From positions 2,046,001 to 2,110,000 of the forward strand of contig NZ_CP117884.1 in the NCBI RefSeq assembly GCF_028736235.1: 64,000 bases of DNA. Direction: 5' to 3'. The stretch is from Lacticaseibacillus pabuli (GTDB lineage: Bacteria > Bacillota > Bacilli > Lactobacillales > Lactobacillaceae). The notes under the pieces are model-generated. The model did no database searches. It saw nothing but the letters and a program-made list of their open reading frames with translations, and had not been told where the DNA came from. Position numbers and translations under genes: made by a program. The number at the start of each line of letters is the position of its first letter. The stretch's first letter is position 1. This document shows positions 8,077 through 14,739 of the stretch, in pieces.

Positions 8077-8266
8077 GTTGTCGCCCCCGTCCTTGAGCTT
8101 TATGGGTCACAAAACCACGTCGAATCAACATTGCTTCACATTCGATCAATCGACGAATCAATTCTGATGATGCTTCGCCTGTTGATTGACAGATCAATTT
8201 AATTTCAGTAGCAGTGGCTGGCGTCAACGTGAATTGACGACGAAACTTATCTTTCCCAACAACCAT
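8069..8266 (-). CDS. Small DNA-binding protein, probably ribbon-helix-helix
   Basis: The start at 8266 (MVVGKDKFRRQFTL) is preceded by AGGAGGTCCACA. An upstream in-frame start has no such site. The 65 residues read as a short basic beta strand (KFRRQFTLTP) followed by two helices (ATEIKLICQSTG, SSELIRRLIECEAML) and a basic tail, the pattern of RHH/CopG-MobC-type proteins. Such proteins act as autoregulators or relaxosome accessory factors. Two related palindromes lie upstream and could be its operators. It is first in a three-gene unit. Confidence 0.6.
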   Translation of the reverse strand: MVVGKDKFRRQFTLTPATATEIKLICQSTGEASSELIRRLIECEAMLIRRGFVTHKAQGRGRQHA

Positions 8267-8302
8267 TGTGGACCTCCTAAACATTATCATGCAATTCCTG
8301 TG

Positions 8303-8346
8303 TGGTGATATCACCAAATTGATATATCAGTAAATGGTGACGTCAC
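8303..8346. promoter_or_regulatory. Paired palindromes upstream of the RHH-type gene
   Basis: TGGTGATATCACCA (8303-8316) and GTGACGTCAC (8337-8346) are related palindromes of the form GGTGAYRTCACC. Their centres are 32 bp apart, about three helical turns, and they sit just upstream of the small DNA-binding protein gene. They are candidate operators for that protein. Confidence 0.45.
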
Positions 8347-8362
8347 TTAATCCATCAGGTAT

Positions 8363-8596
8363 ATGGCAGCAGGGAATCGAACCCCGCTCTGCCGAAAATA
8401 TCGGCGATCCTACGACCATACTGACATTTATTAGCGATACATATTCTTCCAACGCGCAAGTCCTGTTTATCTTTACTACAGGAAGATAGACGGCATTCGG
8501 TTAGCCGACGACCTAGGGAGTACCATCACCTCTTGTCCCAATACGCTCGAAAGTGATGGTCAACTAAGGCAATAGTTCCCTTGTTTAATGTGCCAT
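8363..8596 (-). ncRNA. Candidate structured RNA with tRNA-like ends (module C)
   Basis: On the minus strand ATGGCA (8591-8596) can pair with TGCCAT (8363-8368) next to a T arm CGGGG-TTCGATT-CCCTG (8370-8386). Between them lie a hairpin GCCGA/TCGGC (8391-8405), an H-type pseudoknot (TATCTT/AAGATA with TCCTG/CAGGA, 8461-8488) and a perfect 8-bp stem ACCATCAC/GTGATGGT (8522-8560). An acceptor-plus-T-arm with pseudoknots recalls tmRNA, but the acceptor does not begin GGG and I find no tag reading frame. The upstream stretch to about 8790 is also hairpin-rich (for example GTCGT/ACGAC), so the RNA may be longer, like the large ornate RNAs of Lactobacillales mobile elements. The 8318-8838 gap holds no gene. 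Confidence 0.45.
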
Positions 8597-8838
8597 ACTG
8601 CTTCCCGTTCAGGCTTCTAGCACTGCCTATGCGTTGGTCTATACTTTTGGCAGCAACCGCGGCGGTATGGCGCGTGGCGGGCTAGGTTTTGTGCTATTCA
8701 AGTGTCAAAGAACAATCCTGGTGCGCGACCTGGGTCGTACACTCACGACTACCATCAACTCAATAAAGTTAATGGCACCCGTGACATGAGAGTTTGAAAT
8801 AGTCTCAACTTGTCAAATTCAACATAATCTGGCCGAGA

Positions 8839-9003
8839 TCAACGACTGCGGCTAGAAAACAGCTTAGCAACTGCTTTACGCAAAGCGAGGTAGTCAGGGT
8901 CATCATCTGGCGCCTTGACTATTGAGCCGTATCGGGCCTCTAACACCCACAACTTTGCTTCCCATTCTGGAACATTCCGATGTGGATTAAGATTAACCGC
9001 CAT
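8839..9003 (-). CDS. Hypothetical protein, 54 aa
   Basis: I start at the ATG at 9003 (MAVNLNPHRNVPEWEAK): GAGGTG lies six bases before it and directly follows the stop of the upstream gene, while a longer GTG start would overlap that gene by 110 bp without a ribosome site. The 54-residue product is charged and helical with a basic end (KAVAKLFSSRSR). Family and function are unknown. It is coupled to the 99-aa gene. Confidence 0.5.
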   Translation of the reverse strand: MAVNLNPHRNVPEWEAKLWVLEARYGSIVKAPDDDPDYLALRKAVAKLFSSRSR

Positions 9004-9013
9004 CTTCAACACC

Positions 9014-9313
9014 TCACTTAGGGACAAATTCAACTCGATCAAGGCGATCATCGGATCGACGCCGTCTAGCAATAATTCGCCGATGACCGTCAAGAACGAT
9101 CCTTGCTCTACGATAAACTTCACTCAATGACACGACGGCTATCTCATGAGTTTCAGGAAATGCTTGTAATGTGAAGTACCCGTTGTCATTGTTGATCCAC
9201 ATTCGACCTGCGCCGTCTTCAACAAATATTCCTAGTTGCATCATGTCCATCATCGAAAATCTGGATACGCGGCGTTCGTGATATTTCCGCCGATCAAATC
9301 GTCTAGTGTTCAT
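9014..9313 (-). CDS. Hypothetical basic protein, 99 aa
   Basis: The start at 9313 (MNTRRFDRRKYHERR) has GGAGGTAGCG directly upstream. The 99 residues are strongly basic at both ends (RRFDRRKYHERRVSR and RRIIARRRRSDDRLDR) with a middle part resembling a small beta-sheet domain (IFVEDGAGRMWINNDNGYFTLQAFPE). It may bind nucleic acid, but I know of no family. It is followed by the 54-aa gene after 10 nt. Confidence 0.55.
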   Translation of the reverse strand: MNTRRFDRRKYHERRVSRFSMMDMMQLGIFVEDGAGRMWINNDNGYFTLQAFPETHEIAVVSLSEVYRRARIVLDGHRRIIARRRRSDDRLDRVEFVPK

Positions 9314-9435
9314 CGCTACCTCCTTTTGCACAATATCTACTCGTCGGGCACTAGCCCAGCTGACATCTAATGCGGGGGAAAGCTTCACGTCACTATCGTA
9401 GATATATATGTATTGGCAGTTTGCATATTTAACGG

Positions 9436-9660
9436 CTAATGATTTCCACCGTTTAGGTACAGATCCAAATCAAAAGCTTGAATCATAATGAATACCAATA
9501 ATCGCAGACTTTGATATTCGTCTTCATCCAAATATGTTCGTCCATACCTCGCATTATTTTTAATAAGCGGGTCAAATTTTTTCATCAGTTGCGTCATCGC
9601 TGCTGGATCGCCTGACTGAGCTTTTCGAATTATGGGAACGAGGTTTCGTGTCTGGCTCAT
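9436..9660 (-). CDS. Helix-turn-helix protein of Tn916 Orf8 type
   Basis: The 74-residue protein (LVPIIRKAQSGDPAAMTQLMKKFDPLIKNNAR) matches the pattern of the small HTH proteins that accompany the sigma-like Orf7 in Tn916-family elements, where it resembles sigma region 2. Its ATG overlaps the upstream sigma-like gene's stop, so the two are translationally coupled. A role in controlling element excision or transfer is inferred from that family and this context. Confidence 0.7.
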   Translation of the reverse strand: MSQTRNLVPIIRKAQSGDPAAMTQLMKKFDPLIKNNARYGRTYLDEDEYQSLRLLVFIMIQAFDLDLYLNGGNH

Positions 9661-10088
9661 TAGCGAATTCCTCCATTGAAATCATCTTGATAGACTTTCA
9701 ACAGCTTTTTATATACACGTTGCCGCAGTTTGCTAATTGCCGAGCGACTACTTCCTAACAATTTCCCGATTTCTGAATCTGTCATGGTCTCCACGATTTT
9801 GCAATAAACGATAAGCTTCTCTTTGTCATTTAGTCGTGCGATTGCGTCTGATAACCGATCGTTCACAACGTATTCTTCAAGATGCGAAATTTGATTGATT
9901 GGAATAGTTTCAAGTAAACGCGCAGGATCGGGAAGCTGTAAACGATCCATCAATTGCAGTTCCATCGGGTAAATCGGCATCATTTTGGCTTGCTTATCTC
10001 GCTTTCGGTACGAATCAATGCGCGCATGACGCACACCACTCGCAATAAACTGAACAAATATCCTTGAAACATCTATCTCAGTTTTCAT
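9660..10088 (-). CDS. Sigma-70-like regulator of Tn916 Orf7 type
   Basis: The start at 10088 (MKTEIDVSRIFVQFI) has GGAGGACTGTT directly upstream. An upstream in-frame start reads through non-coding sequence. The 142-residue length is right for the Orf7 sigma-like proteins of Tn916 relatives. The C-terminal third is a clear sigma region 4 HTH (LNDKEKLIVYCKIVETMTDSEIGKLLGSSRSAISKLRQRVYKKL). It is transcribed away from the excisionase gene. An 11-bp motif, TTTCGACTGTA, occurs upstream of both divergent units and may be the site through which they are co-controlled. Confidence 0.8.
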   Translation of the reverse strand: MKTEIDVSRIFVQFIASGVRHARIDSYRKRDKQAKMMPIYPMELQLMDRLQLPDPARLLETIPINQISHLEEYVVNDRLSDAIARLNDKEKLIVYCKIVETMTDSEIGKLLGSSRSAISKLRQRVYKKLLKVYQDDFNGGIR

Positions 10089-10127
10089 AACAGTCCTCCT
10101 GTAGTTGTTCTTTCCCCCTTCAACAAT

Positions 10128-10288
10128 TACAGTCGAAAAAAATGACAAATATGGGACACTCAATTCCAAAATATTTATATTTCGGTCACTCAACACACAT
10201 AAAGATGCAATCATTAGATAACAAAAAAACAGCCCCGTTGAAAAAAATCAACGGCGCTGTCACATTATCTTCGAAAATTTCGACTGTA
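10128..10288. promoter_or_regulatory. Divergent pair of 11-bp motifs between sigma-like gene and xis
   Basis: TTTCGACTGTA occurs at 10278-10288 on the plus strand, facing xis, and again at 10128-10138 on the minus strand, facing the sigma-like gene. Each copy lies about 40-55 bp before the start codon it faces and in the same orientation to it. The plus-strand copy is followed by CATAATAAAG. The pair could be promoter elements or operators used by an element-encoded regulator. Confidence 0.45.
10223..10260 (-). terminator. Strong hairpin terminator, minus direction
   Basis: The 13-nt arms (12 of 13 paired) close a short A/T loop, and the minus strand continues with seven T. No minus-strand gene lies immediately upstream, so it probably insulates the sigma-like operon from antisense transcription of the integrase region. 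Confidence 0.75.
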
Positions 10289-10343
10289 CATAATAAAGAA
10301 CTACGAACAAATCACACAGTTTGTAAACGAGGAGATTCTATCC

Positions 10344-10646
10344 ATGGGAACAATACATCAAAACACGCTATCAATCGTCTTATCAGATGAGCAACTCACT
10401 GAACTTCGCGGAGAAATTTACCAAATGATCCTGACTGAAACCAAGCATGTACGTGCCGATATGCTAATCAACGTTCGCTATCTGTCAAAAAAAGAAACAT
10501 GCGAATATTTAGGAATTGCATACAATACGCTGACTGTTTGGATTGAAATGGGACTTCCCCAGATTGTCGTAGGTGGAACGATTCGTCTAGATCGAGTTGA
10601 AATTGATAAATGGATGCACAAGATGTCCGAACAACAGCGTATCTAG
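10344..10646 (+). CDS. xis: Excisionase-like HTH protein
   Basis: The 100-residue protein carries a MerR/excisionase-type HTH (YLSKKETCEYLGIAYNTLTVWIEMGLPQIVVGGTIRLDRVEIDKWM, about residues 49-93). This is the form used by recombination directionality factors and by replication or conjugation accessory proteins. GAGGAG precedes the ATG. It stands directly before the integrase gene, with two DnaA-box-like sites between them, and is divergent from the sigma-like gene. It most probably steers the integrase toward excision. The longer N-terminus suggests it may also bind elsewhere. Confidence 0.75.
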   Translation: MGTIHQNTLSIVLSDEQLTELRGEIYQMILTETKHVRADMLINVRYLSKKETCEYLGIAYNTLTVWIEMGLPQIVVGGTIRLDRVEIDKWMHKMSEQQRI

Positions 10647-10680
10647 CCGTTATCAGAGCGTGTCAAATAATCTTCAGTAC

Positions 10681-10700
10681 TTATCCACAGTTTATCCACA
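10681..10700 (+). promoter_or_regulatory. Two tandem DnaA-box-like sites
   Basis: TTATCCACA occurs at 10681-10689 and again at 10692-10700, in the same orientation with 11-bp periodicity, and both match TTATNCACA perfectly. They lie in the xis-int gap (10647-10804), where no gene is apparent. DnaA binding could link the element to host replication. Confidence 0.5.
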
Positions 10701-10804
10701 AGTGAAATTCGCCAATAATGCAAGTTCAAGCAGTAGATGGTATGATGACCTCGTAGTTTTCTTACGTTCTACCATCAAATCACTGATTGTAGGAGGTAAA
10801 TAAC

Positions 10805-12073
10805 ATGACTATTCATGAAACTAAGGCTGGTAACTATCGCGTTGAAGTCTTTTTCCCCAAAAACGTACGGGATATTCTTGCAAACGGAGAATCACGCTTC
10901 CGCAAGACAGTTCCAACAAAAGCAGAGGCACAACGCCTAGAAAGAGAGATACAAACAAAAATTGAAACCGTAACACAAACCGGAACAGATCGCGTGATGT
11001 CAATCAAAGGAGAAATATCATTCAAAGATTTTTATGAAACACTCTGGCTTCCACTTTACGAAGCTGGTGGCAGTGGCCGGATTCGAACGATTCCAACAAA
11101 AGCCACCGTCGAACAAACGAAGAATATATTTAGACTCCACTTGCTCCCCCTATTTGGAAGTTACTCACTAACCTATCTTAACGAACACAATCAGTTTGTC
11201 ATGCAAGAACTGGCAATCTTAGGCGAGCAATACGCCAATATCAAAACTATCAAAAGCTATGTCGGTCAACTGTTTGACGTAGCAGAAGCGGCTGACTTCA
11301 TCGAGGTTAACCGAATCGCCAAAATTTTGCGCTTTATCAATGCACCGAAGAAAAAGCGTCTTCATGATAAGCGCGTAGCCGAAGGTGAGGCTTTGACCGC
11401 AGATGAATTGATTGCTTGGATTGATGCTGCCAGAACAGATCTTGATTCTGGAAAGCTCTCCGAAGAAGAATATTTGCTTTTCGTCCTAACGCTGAATCTT
11501 GGCGACCGTAAAAGCGAATCATACGGATTACGCTGGCGCTATGTTGATCTCGAAAACGGGTATATTTATGTAATGAACGCACTAAATAAACACAAGGAAC
11601 TCGGGCCAACCAAAGGTCATAAACAAACTAAGATCGAGGTGCCAGAATTTATTGTGGAATTACTACAACAATGGAAGGAACATCAAGCCGATGAATTAGC
11701 TTCAGTTGGCATCACGAAGCTAGATGGTGAACAATTTGTTTTCACTTATACGGATAATCGCGGTCATATGAACCAACCGCTTCATGCTGACTTCTTAAAC
11801 TATCGACTAAACTCCATAGAAAAAAGACATCCAACGCTACGTCATGCCTATCCTCATAAGTTACGCCATACGTACTCAACGTTAGCATTAGAAGGTGGCG
11901 CAACTATGGAAGCAATCTCTGCAGCGCTAACGCATTCTGATGTGACAACGACTCGTATCTATGTTAATACACCGGACATTGTGTCCTTGACGACCAACAA
12001 CATGTTTGCCAAACGAATTGCGGAGGCTCGTGCTAAAGCGGAAGCCAAAGAAATGGCATCACATTTGTCATGA
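10805..12073 (+). CDS. int: Tyrosine integrase
   Basis: This 422-residue site-specific recombinase has an AP2-like arm-binding N-terminus (KAGNYRVEVFFPKNVRDILANGESRFRKTVPTKAEAQR), a SAM-like core-binding domain (about 70-175) and a catalytic domain. The catalytic residues are visible: Arg235 (GDRKSE), His351-X-X-Arg354 (HKLRH), His377 (LTHSDV) and the nucleophile Tyr386 (TRIYVN). AGGAGG precedes the ATG. Its 3' end faces the 3' end of rpsI about 180 bp away, with repeats and terminators between, so the element very probably integrates at rpsI by recombination within that gap or the end of the gene. Confidence 0.93.
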   Translation: MTIHETKAGNYRVEVFFPKNVRDILANGESRFRKTVPTKAEAQRLEREIQTKIETVTQTGTDRVMSIKGEISFKDFYETLWLPLYEAGGSGRIRTIPTKATVEQTKNIFRLHLLPLFGSYSLTYLNEHNQFVMQELAILGEQYANIKTIKSYVGQLFDVAEAADFIEVNRIAKILRFINAPKKKRLHDKRVAEGEALTADELIAWIDAARTDLDSGKLSEEEYLLFVLTLNLGDRKSESYGLRWRYVDLENGYIYVMNALNKHKELGPTKGHKQTKIEVPEFIVELLQQWKEHQADELASVGITKLDGEQFVFTYTDNRGHMNQPLHADFLNYRLNSIEKRHPTLRHAYPHKLRHTYSTLALEGGATMEAISAALTHSDVTTTRIYVNTPDIVSLTTNNMFAKRIAEARAKAEAKEMASHLS

Positions 12074-12198
12074 ATCCGCCCAACACAACGTAAAAACTCG
12101 CCGACCAATTCAATATTAAAATCTAGATAAAAAAAAATCGGCCCAAAATCGGGCCAATTTATAGGAGAAAAAAGTGATTGAACGGAAATCCGCCCAAC
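12073..12198 (+). repeat. 12-bp direct repeats between int and rpsI
   Basis: AATCCGCCCAAC occurs at 12073-12084, overlapping the end of int, and again at 12187-12198. AATCCGC also occurs inverted just at the rpsI stop (about 12250-12256). Repeats in this position are typical of integrase arm-type binding sites or attachment-site sequence. Confidence 0.45.
12129..12157 (-). terminator. Terminator, minus direction, in the int-rpsI gap
   Basis: On the minus strand TTGGCCC/GGGCCGA (one G-U) closes a GATTTT loop and is followed by nine T. It would stop rpsI-rplM transcripts from running into int as antisense. Confidence 0.75.
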
Positions 12199-12222
12199 CA
12201 CTTTTGACAAAGATATTCGCAT

Positions 12223-12244
12223 AAACGCCGATATATCGGCGTTT
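12223..12244 (-). terminator. Perfect 22-bp palindrome after rpsI
   Basis: AAACGCCGATA and TATCGGCGTTT form an 11-bp inverted repeat just after the rpsI stop. It ends in TTT but has no long T-run. It is a probable rpsI terminator or part of the attachment site. Confidence 0.5.
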
Positions 12245-12255
12245 CTCGTAGCGGA

Positions 12256-12651
12256 TTAACGCTTTGAGAATTGACTTGCCTTACGAGCCTTCTTAAGACC
12301 TGGCTTCTTACGTTCCTTCATACGAGGGTCACGTGTGAGCATGCCGGCCTTCTTAAGGGCGCCACGGAAGTCTGGGTCTACGGTAAGCAATGCACGGGCA
12401 ATACCGTGACGAGTTGCACCCGCCTGACCTGTGAAACCACCACCATTGACGTTAACGAGAACGTCATACTGACCCTTGGTTTCGGTCAGATCGAATGGCT
12501 GGTTCATGTCAGTGATAAGTGTTTCGAATGGAAGGTATGCACGAACATCCTTACCGTTCATGGTAATCTTGCCGGTACCTGGTACGAGACGTACACGGGC
12601 AACGGAGTTCTTGCGGCGGCCTGTGCCGCTGTATGCTACAACGTCTGCCAT
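12256..12651 (-). CDS. rpsI: 30S ribosomal protein S9
   Basis: The 131-residue uS9 subunit carries the family signature [19 protein letters not shown] and the basic C-terminal tail [12 protein letters not shown], which reaches the P-site tRNA. It is the last gene of the rplM-rpsI operon, 11 nt after rplM, with an AGGAGG site. Its intact 3' end is the boundary of the integrative element, so insertion has not truncated it. Confidence 0.97.
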   Translation of the reverse strand: MADVVAYSGTGRRKNSVARVRLVPGTGKITMNGKDVRAYLPFETLITDMNQPFDLTETKGQYDVLVNVNGGGFTGQAGATRHGIARALLTVDPDFRGALKKAGMLTRDPRMKERKKPGLKKARKASQFSKR

Positions 12652-12662
12652 GATATTCCTCC

Positions 12663-13109
12663 TTAGATACGATCCTTGATGTCGAGTACTTCAGGCTTCT
12701 GAGCAGCATGATCATGCTCTGCACCTGCGTATACGTGCAGCTTCAGGAACTGAGCCTGGCCAAGAGTGTTCTTGGTAGGCAGCATCTTCTTAACTGCGTA
12801 TTCGATAAGACGTTCAGGGTTGTTTTCCTTAAGATCCCCTGCGATCTCCTTTTTGAGACCACCTGGGTGCTGGCTGTGACGGTAGTAAATCTTGTCAGTA
12901 GCCTTCTTACCGGTCAGCTTAACCTGAGCGGCGTTAATAACGATAACGTTATCACCAGTATCTACGTTAGGGGTGAATGTTGGCTTGTTCTTGCCGCGAA
13001 GAATAGATGCTACGACAGATGCAAGACGACCAAGAGAGATGTCGGTTGCGTCAATGACGTACCACTTGCGTTCGATTTCACCTGGCTTAGCCAAAAATGT
13101 TGTACGCAC
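12663..13109 (-). CDS. rplM: 50S ribosomal protein L13
   Basis: I use the GTG start at 13109 ([17 protein letters not shown]) because GGAGGAAACACATC lies before it and it gives 148 residues, the normal L13 length. A longer frame starting at 13181 runs through the leader. Family motifs [15 protein letters not shown] and [10 protein letters not shown] are present. The protein binds 23S rRNA early in 50S assembly. It is transcribed from the promoter at 13193-13221, and its leader of about 75 nt is the usual place for L13 autoregulation in Firmicutes. Confidence 0.96.
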   Translation of the reverse strand: MRTTFLAKPGEIERKWYVIDATDISLGRLASVVASILRGKNKPTFTPNVDTGDNVIVINAAQVKLTGKKATDKIYYRHSQHPGGLKKEIAGDLKENNPERLIEYAVKKMLPTKNTLGQAQFLKLHVYAGAEHDHAAQKPEVLDIKDRI

Positions 13110-13192
13110 GATGTGTTTCCTCCAAATTTCTGTGTTTGTTTGACACTCATAAGATTTCCGGGGCTTACGTGGGGCAAACAATACCAGCTACT

Positions 13193-13221
13193 AGAATAGC
13201 AAAAATACCGTTCCACGTCAA
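13193..13221 (-). promoter_or_regulatory. SigA-type promoter of rplM-rpsI
   Basis: On the minus strand TTGACG, a 17-nt spacer and TATTCT precede the rplM leader. Confidence 0.85.
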
Positions 13222-13275
13222 CGGCTCCGGGCGGTTCATTTGCCCGCTTCGGCCATGAATCCGATTCCAGGATGC

Positions 13276-13314
13276 AAAAAGTCCGGCCGCTGTCAACTGA
13301 CAACCCGGCCGGAC
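13276..13314 (-). terminator. Terminator after the MFS transporter gene
   Basis: A perfect 9-bp stem GTCCGGCCG/CGGCCGGAC around a 16-nt loop is followed by TTTTTG on the minus strand. It separates the oxidase/transporter operon from rplM. Confidence 0.9.
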
Positions 13315-13368
13315 ATCATCGCGCTCCCAGCTTGTCTAACTATACACGCTGAGACGCCCGATTTCTAT

Positions 13369-14736
13369 TTAATTTTGATTACTTTTAGGCAGTGTCATCG
13401 CCAGCAGCAGGCCGCAAAGTCCAACTACCGCAAAGACACCGTAAGTCAGGGCAAAGCCCCCACTGCGACTACCTAATCCCCTTTGCGCCGCGCTAAGAAT
13501 CAGCGTTGCTGCGAGCACCCCGGCTGACCCGAACAATTGCCGCGCCGTCGTGGTCACCGCTGTCCCATGCGAGATGAGATTCTCAGGAAGGGCGTTCGCA
13601 CCAGCCGTGACAGAAGGCATCATGACAAAGGCGTTACCGGCCTCACACATCGCAGCCAAGAGAATAGCCAGCACCAGTGGCATGTGACCCGCAAACAGAG
13701 CGAGGAGCCCAAAGCCGGCCACAATGAGGATCATCCCCAGTGAGGCCACTGGACGAGGACCAAGTCTGTCAAGCATGCGCCCGCTAATTGGATTCAGAAA
13801 ACTGAGCAGCACAGCTGCCGGTACCAGCGACAGGCCAGAGACTAGTGGTGCGACCTTCAACACCGTTTGGAAGTACAGGGGCATTAAAATGGTCGTGACA
13901 ATCAGGGCGATGTAGGAAATCCCCGTCAGGAACACGGCCTTGGTGAACATCCCCGTCCCGAGCACCCGCAACTGGAGCATCGGGGTTTTCAGGCCGAACT
14001 GGCGCCGTGCAAACAGCGCTGAAAGGAGAATACCGACGACCAGGAGCACAATGCCCATGGTCCGGTTGTTCCCCTTCGTGATGAAGCTGGCCGCTAATAG
14101 GATCAGCGGGAGCCCGGTACTCAGAATGACGGAGAGCCAATCCAAGTGACTGGGCTTTGCCGGCATCACAGACGAAATGGTCTTCACGGACACAGCCAGC
14201 ACAGCCAGGGCGACCAGCAGGAAGAAGACAAACAGTGCCTGCCACGAGAACCACGTCAGTAGCACACCCGAGATAATCGGGCCAACCGCCAATGCAGACC
14301 CCATGACCAATCCGGCTGTCCCCATCACACGGCCCCGGTGTTTCTCATCCGTAATGGTGAGTAACACGGTCTGGTAACTGGGGAAGATAATGCCAACACC
14401 AACCGCTTCGAGCAAGCGCCCAACCATGAGAACCGTGAAGCTAGGTGCCCAGACACACAGGCCCGTCCCAATCGCGAAGATGAGCTCGACGGTTTGGAAC
14501 AGACGCTTAAACGGCACGTTGTTCAGCAACCACGGACTGATGGGCATCATGAGGGTCATCATCAGCATAAAGCCAGTGGTGAGCCAGGCAACCGTATCAG
14601 CCCCGAGGTTAAAGCTACGCATAAAGCTTGGGTACGCGGTGCTGAGTGCCGATTGCGAAATCGACATGGAGAATGTCCCCGTCAGCAGCGTTGCCACAAA
14701 CGGGGTGCGTTTGAAGTTATCGCTCGTATTCTGCAA
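13369..14736 (-). CDS. MFS transporter, DHA2 (EmrB/QacA-like) family
   Basis: This 455-residue integral membrane protein has about 14 hydrophobic segments, the DHA2 number, and the MFS motif A-like region (NNVPFKRLFQTVELIFAIG) and motif C-like GPIISGVLL. Such proteins export drugs or small hydrophobic compounds with protons. The TTG start at 14736 comes 3 nt after the oxidase stop, with only AAGG nearby, so translation probably depends on coupling. The shared operon suggests export of a substrate or product of the oxidase. The real substrate cannot be read from sequence. Confidence 0.85.
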   Translation of the reverse strand: MQNTSDNFKRTPFVATLLTGTFSMSISQSALSTAYPSFMRSFNLGADTVAWLTTGFMLMMTLMMPISPWLLNNVPFKRLFQTVELIFAIGTGLCVWAPSFTVLMVGRLLEAVGVGIIFPSYQTVLLTITDEKHRGRVMGTAGLVMGSALAVGPIISGVLLTWFSWQALFVFFLLVALAVLAVSVKTISSVMPAKPSHLDWLSVILSTGLPLILLAASFITKGNNRTMGIVLLVVGILLSALFARRQFGLKTPMLQLRVLGTGMFTKAVFLTGISYIALIVTTILMPLYFQTVLKVAPLVSGLSLVPAAVLLSFLNPISGRMLDRLGPRPVASLGMILIVAGFGLLALFAGHMPLVLAILLAAMCEAGNAFVMMPSVTAGANALPENLISHGTAVTTTARQLFGSAGVLAATLILSAAQRGLGSRSGGFALTYGVFAVVGLCGLLLAMTLPKSNQN

Positions 14737-14739
14737 ACC

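Noticed and set aside
8363..8596. Functional tmRNA (ssrA)
   Set aside because: The acceptor does not start GGG, no alanine-type G-U pair is visible at the usual place, and there is no tag reading frame ending in a typical Ala-Ala stop.
9004..9123. Longer form of the 54-aa protein starting at a GTG at 9123
   Set aside because: It overlaps the 99-aa gene by 110 bp and has no ribosome site, whereas the ATG at 9003 has GAGGTG at the right distance.
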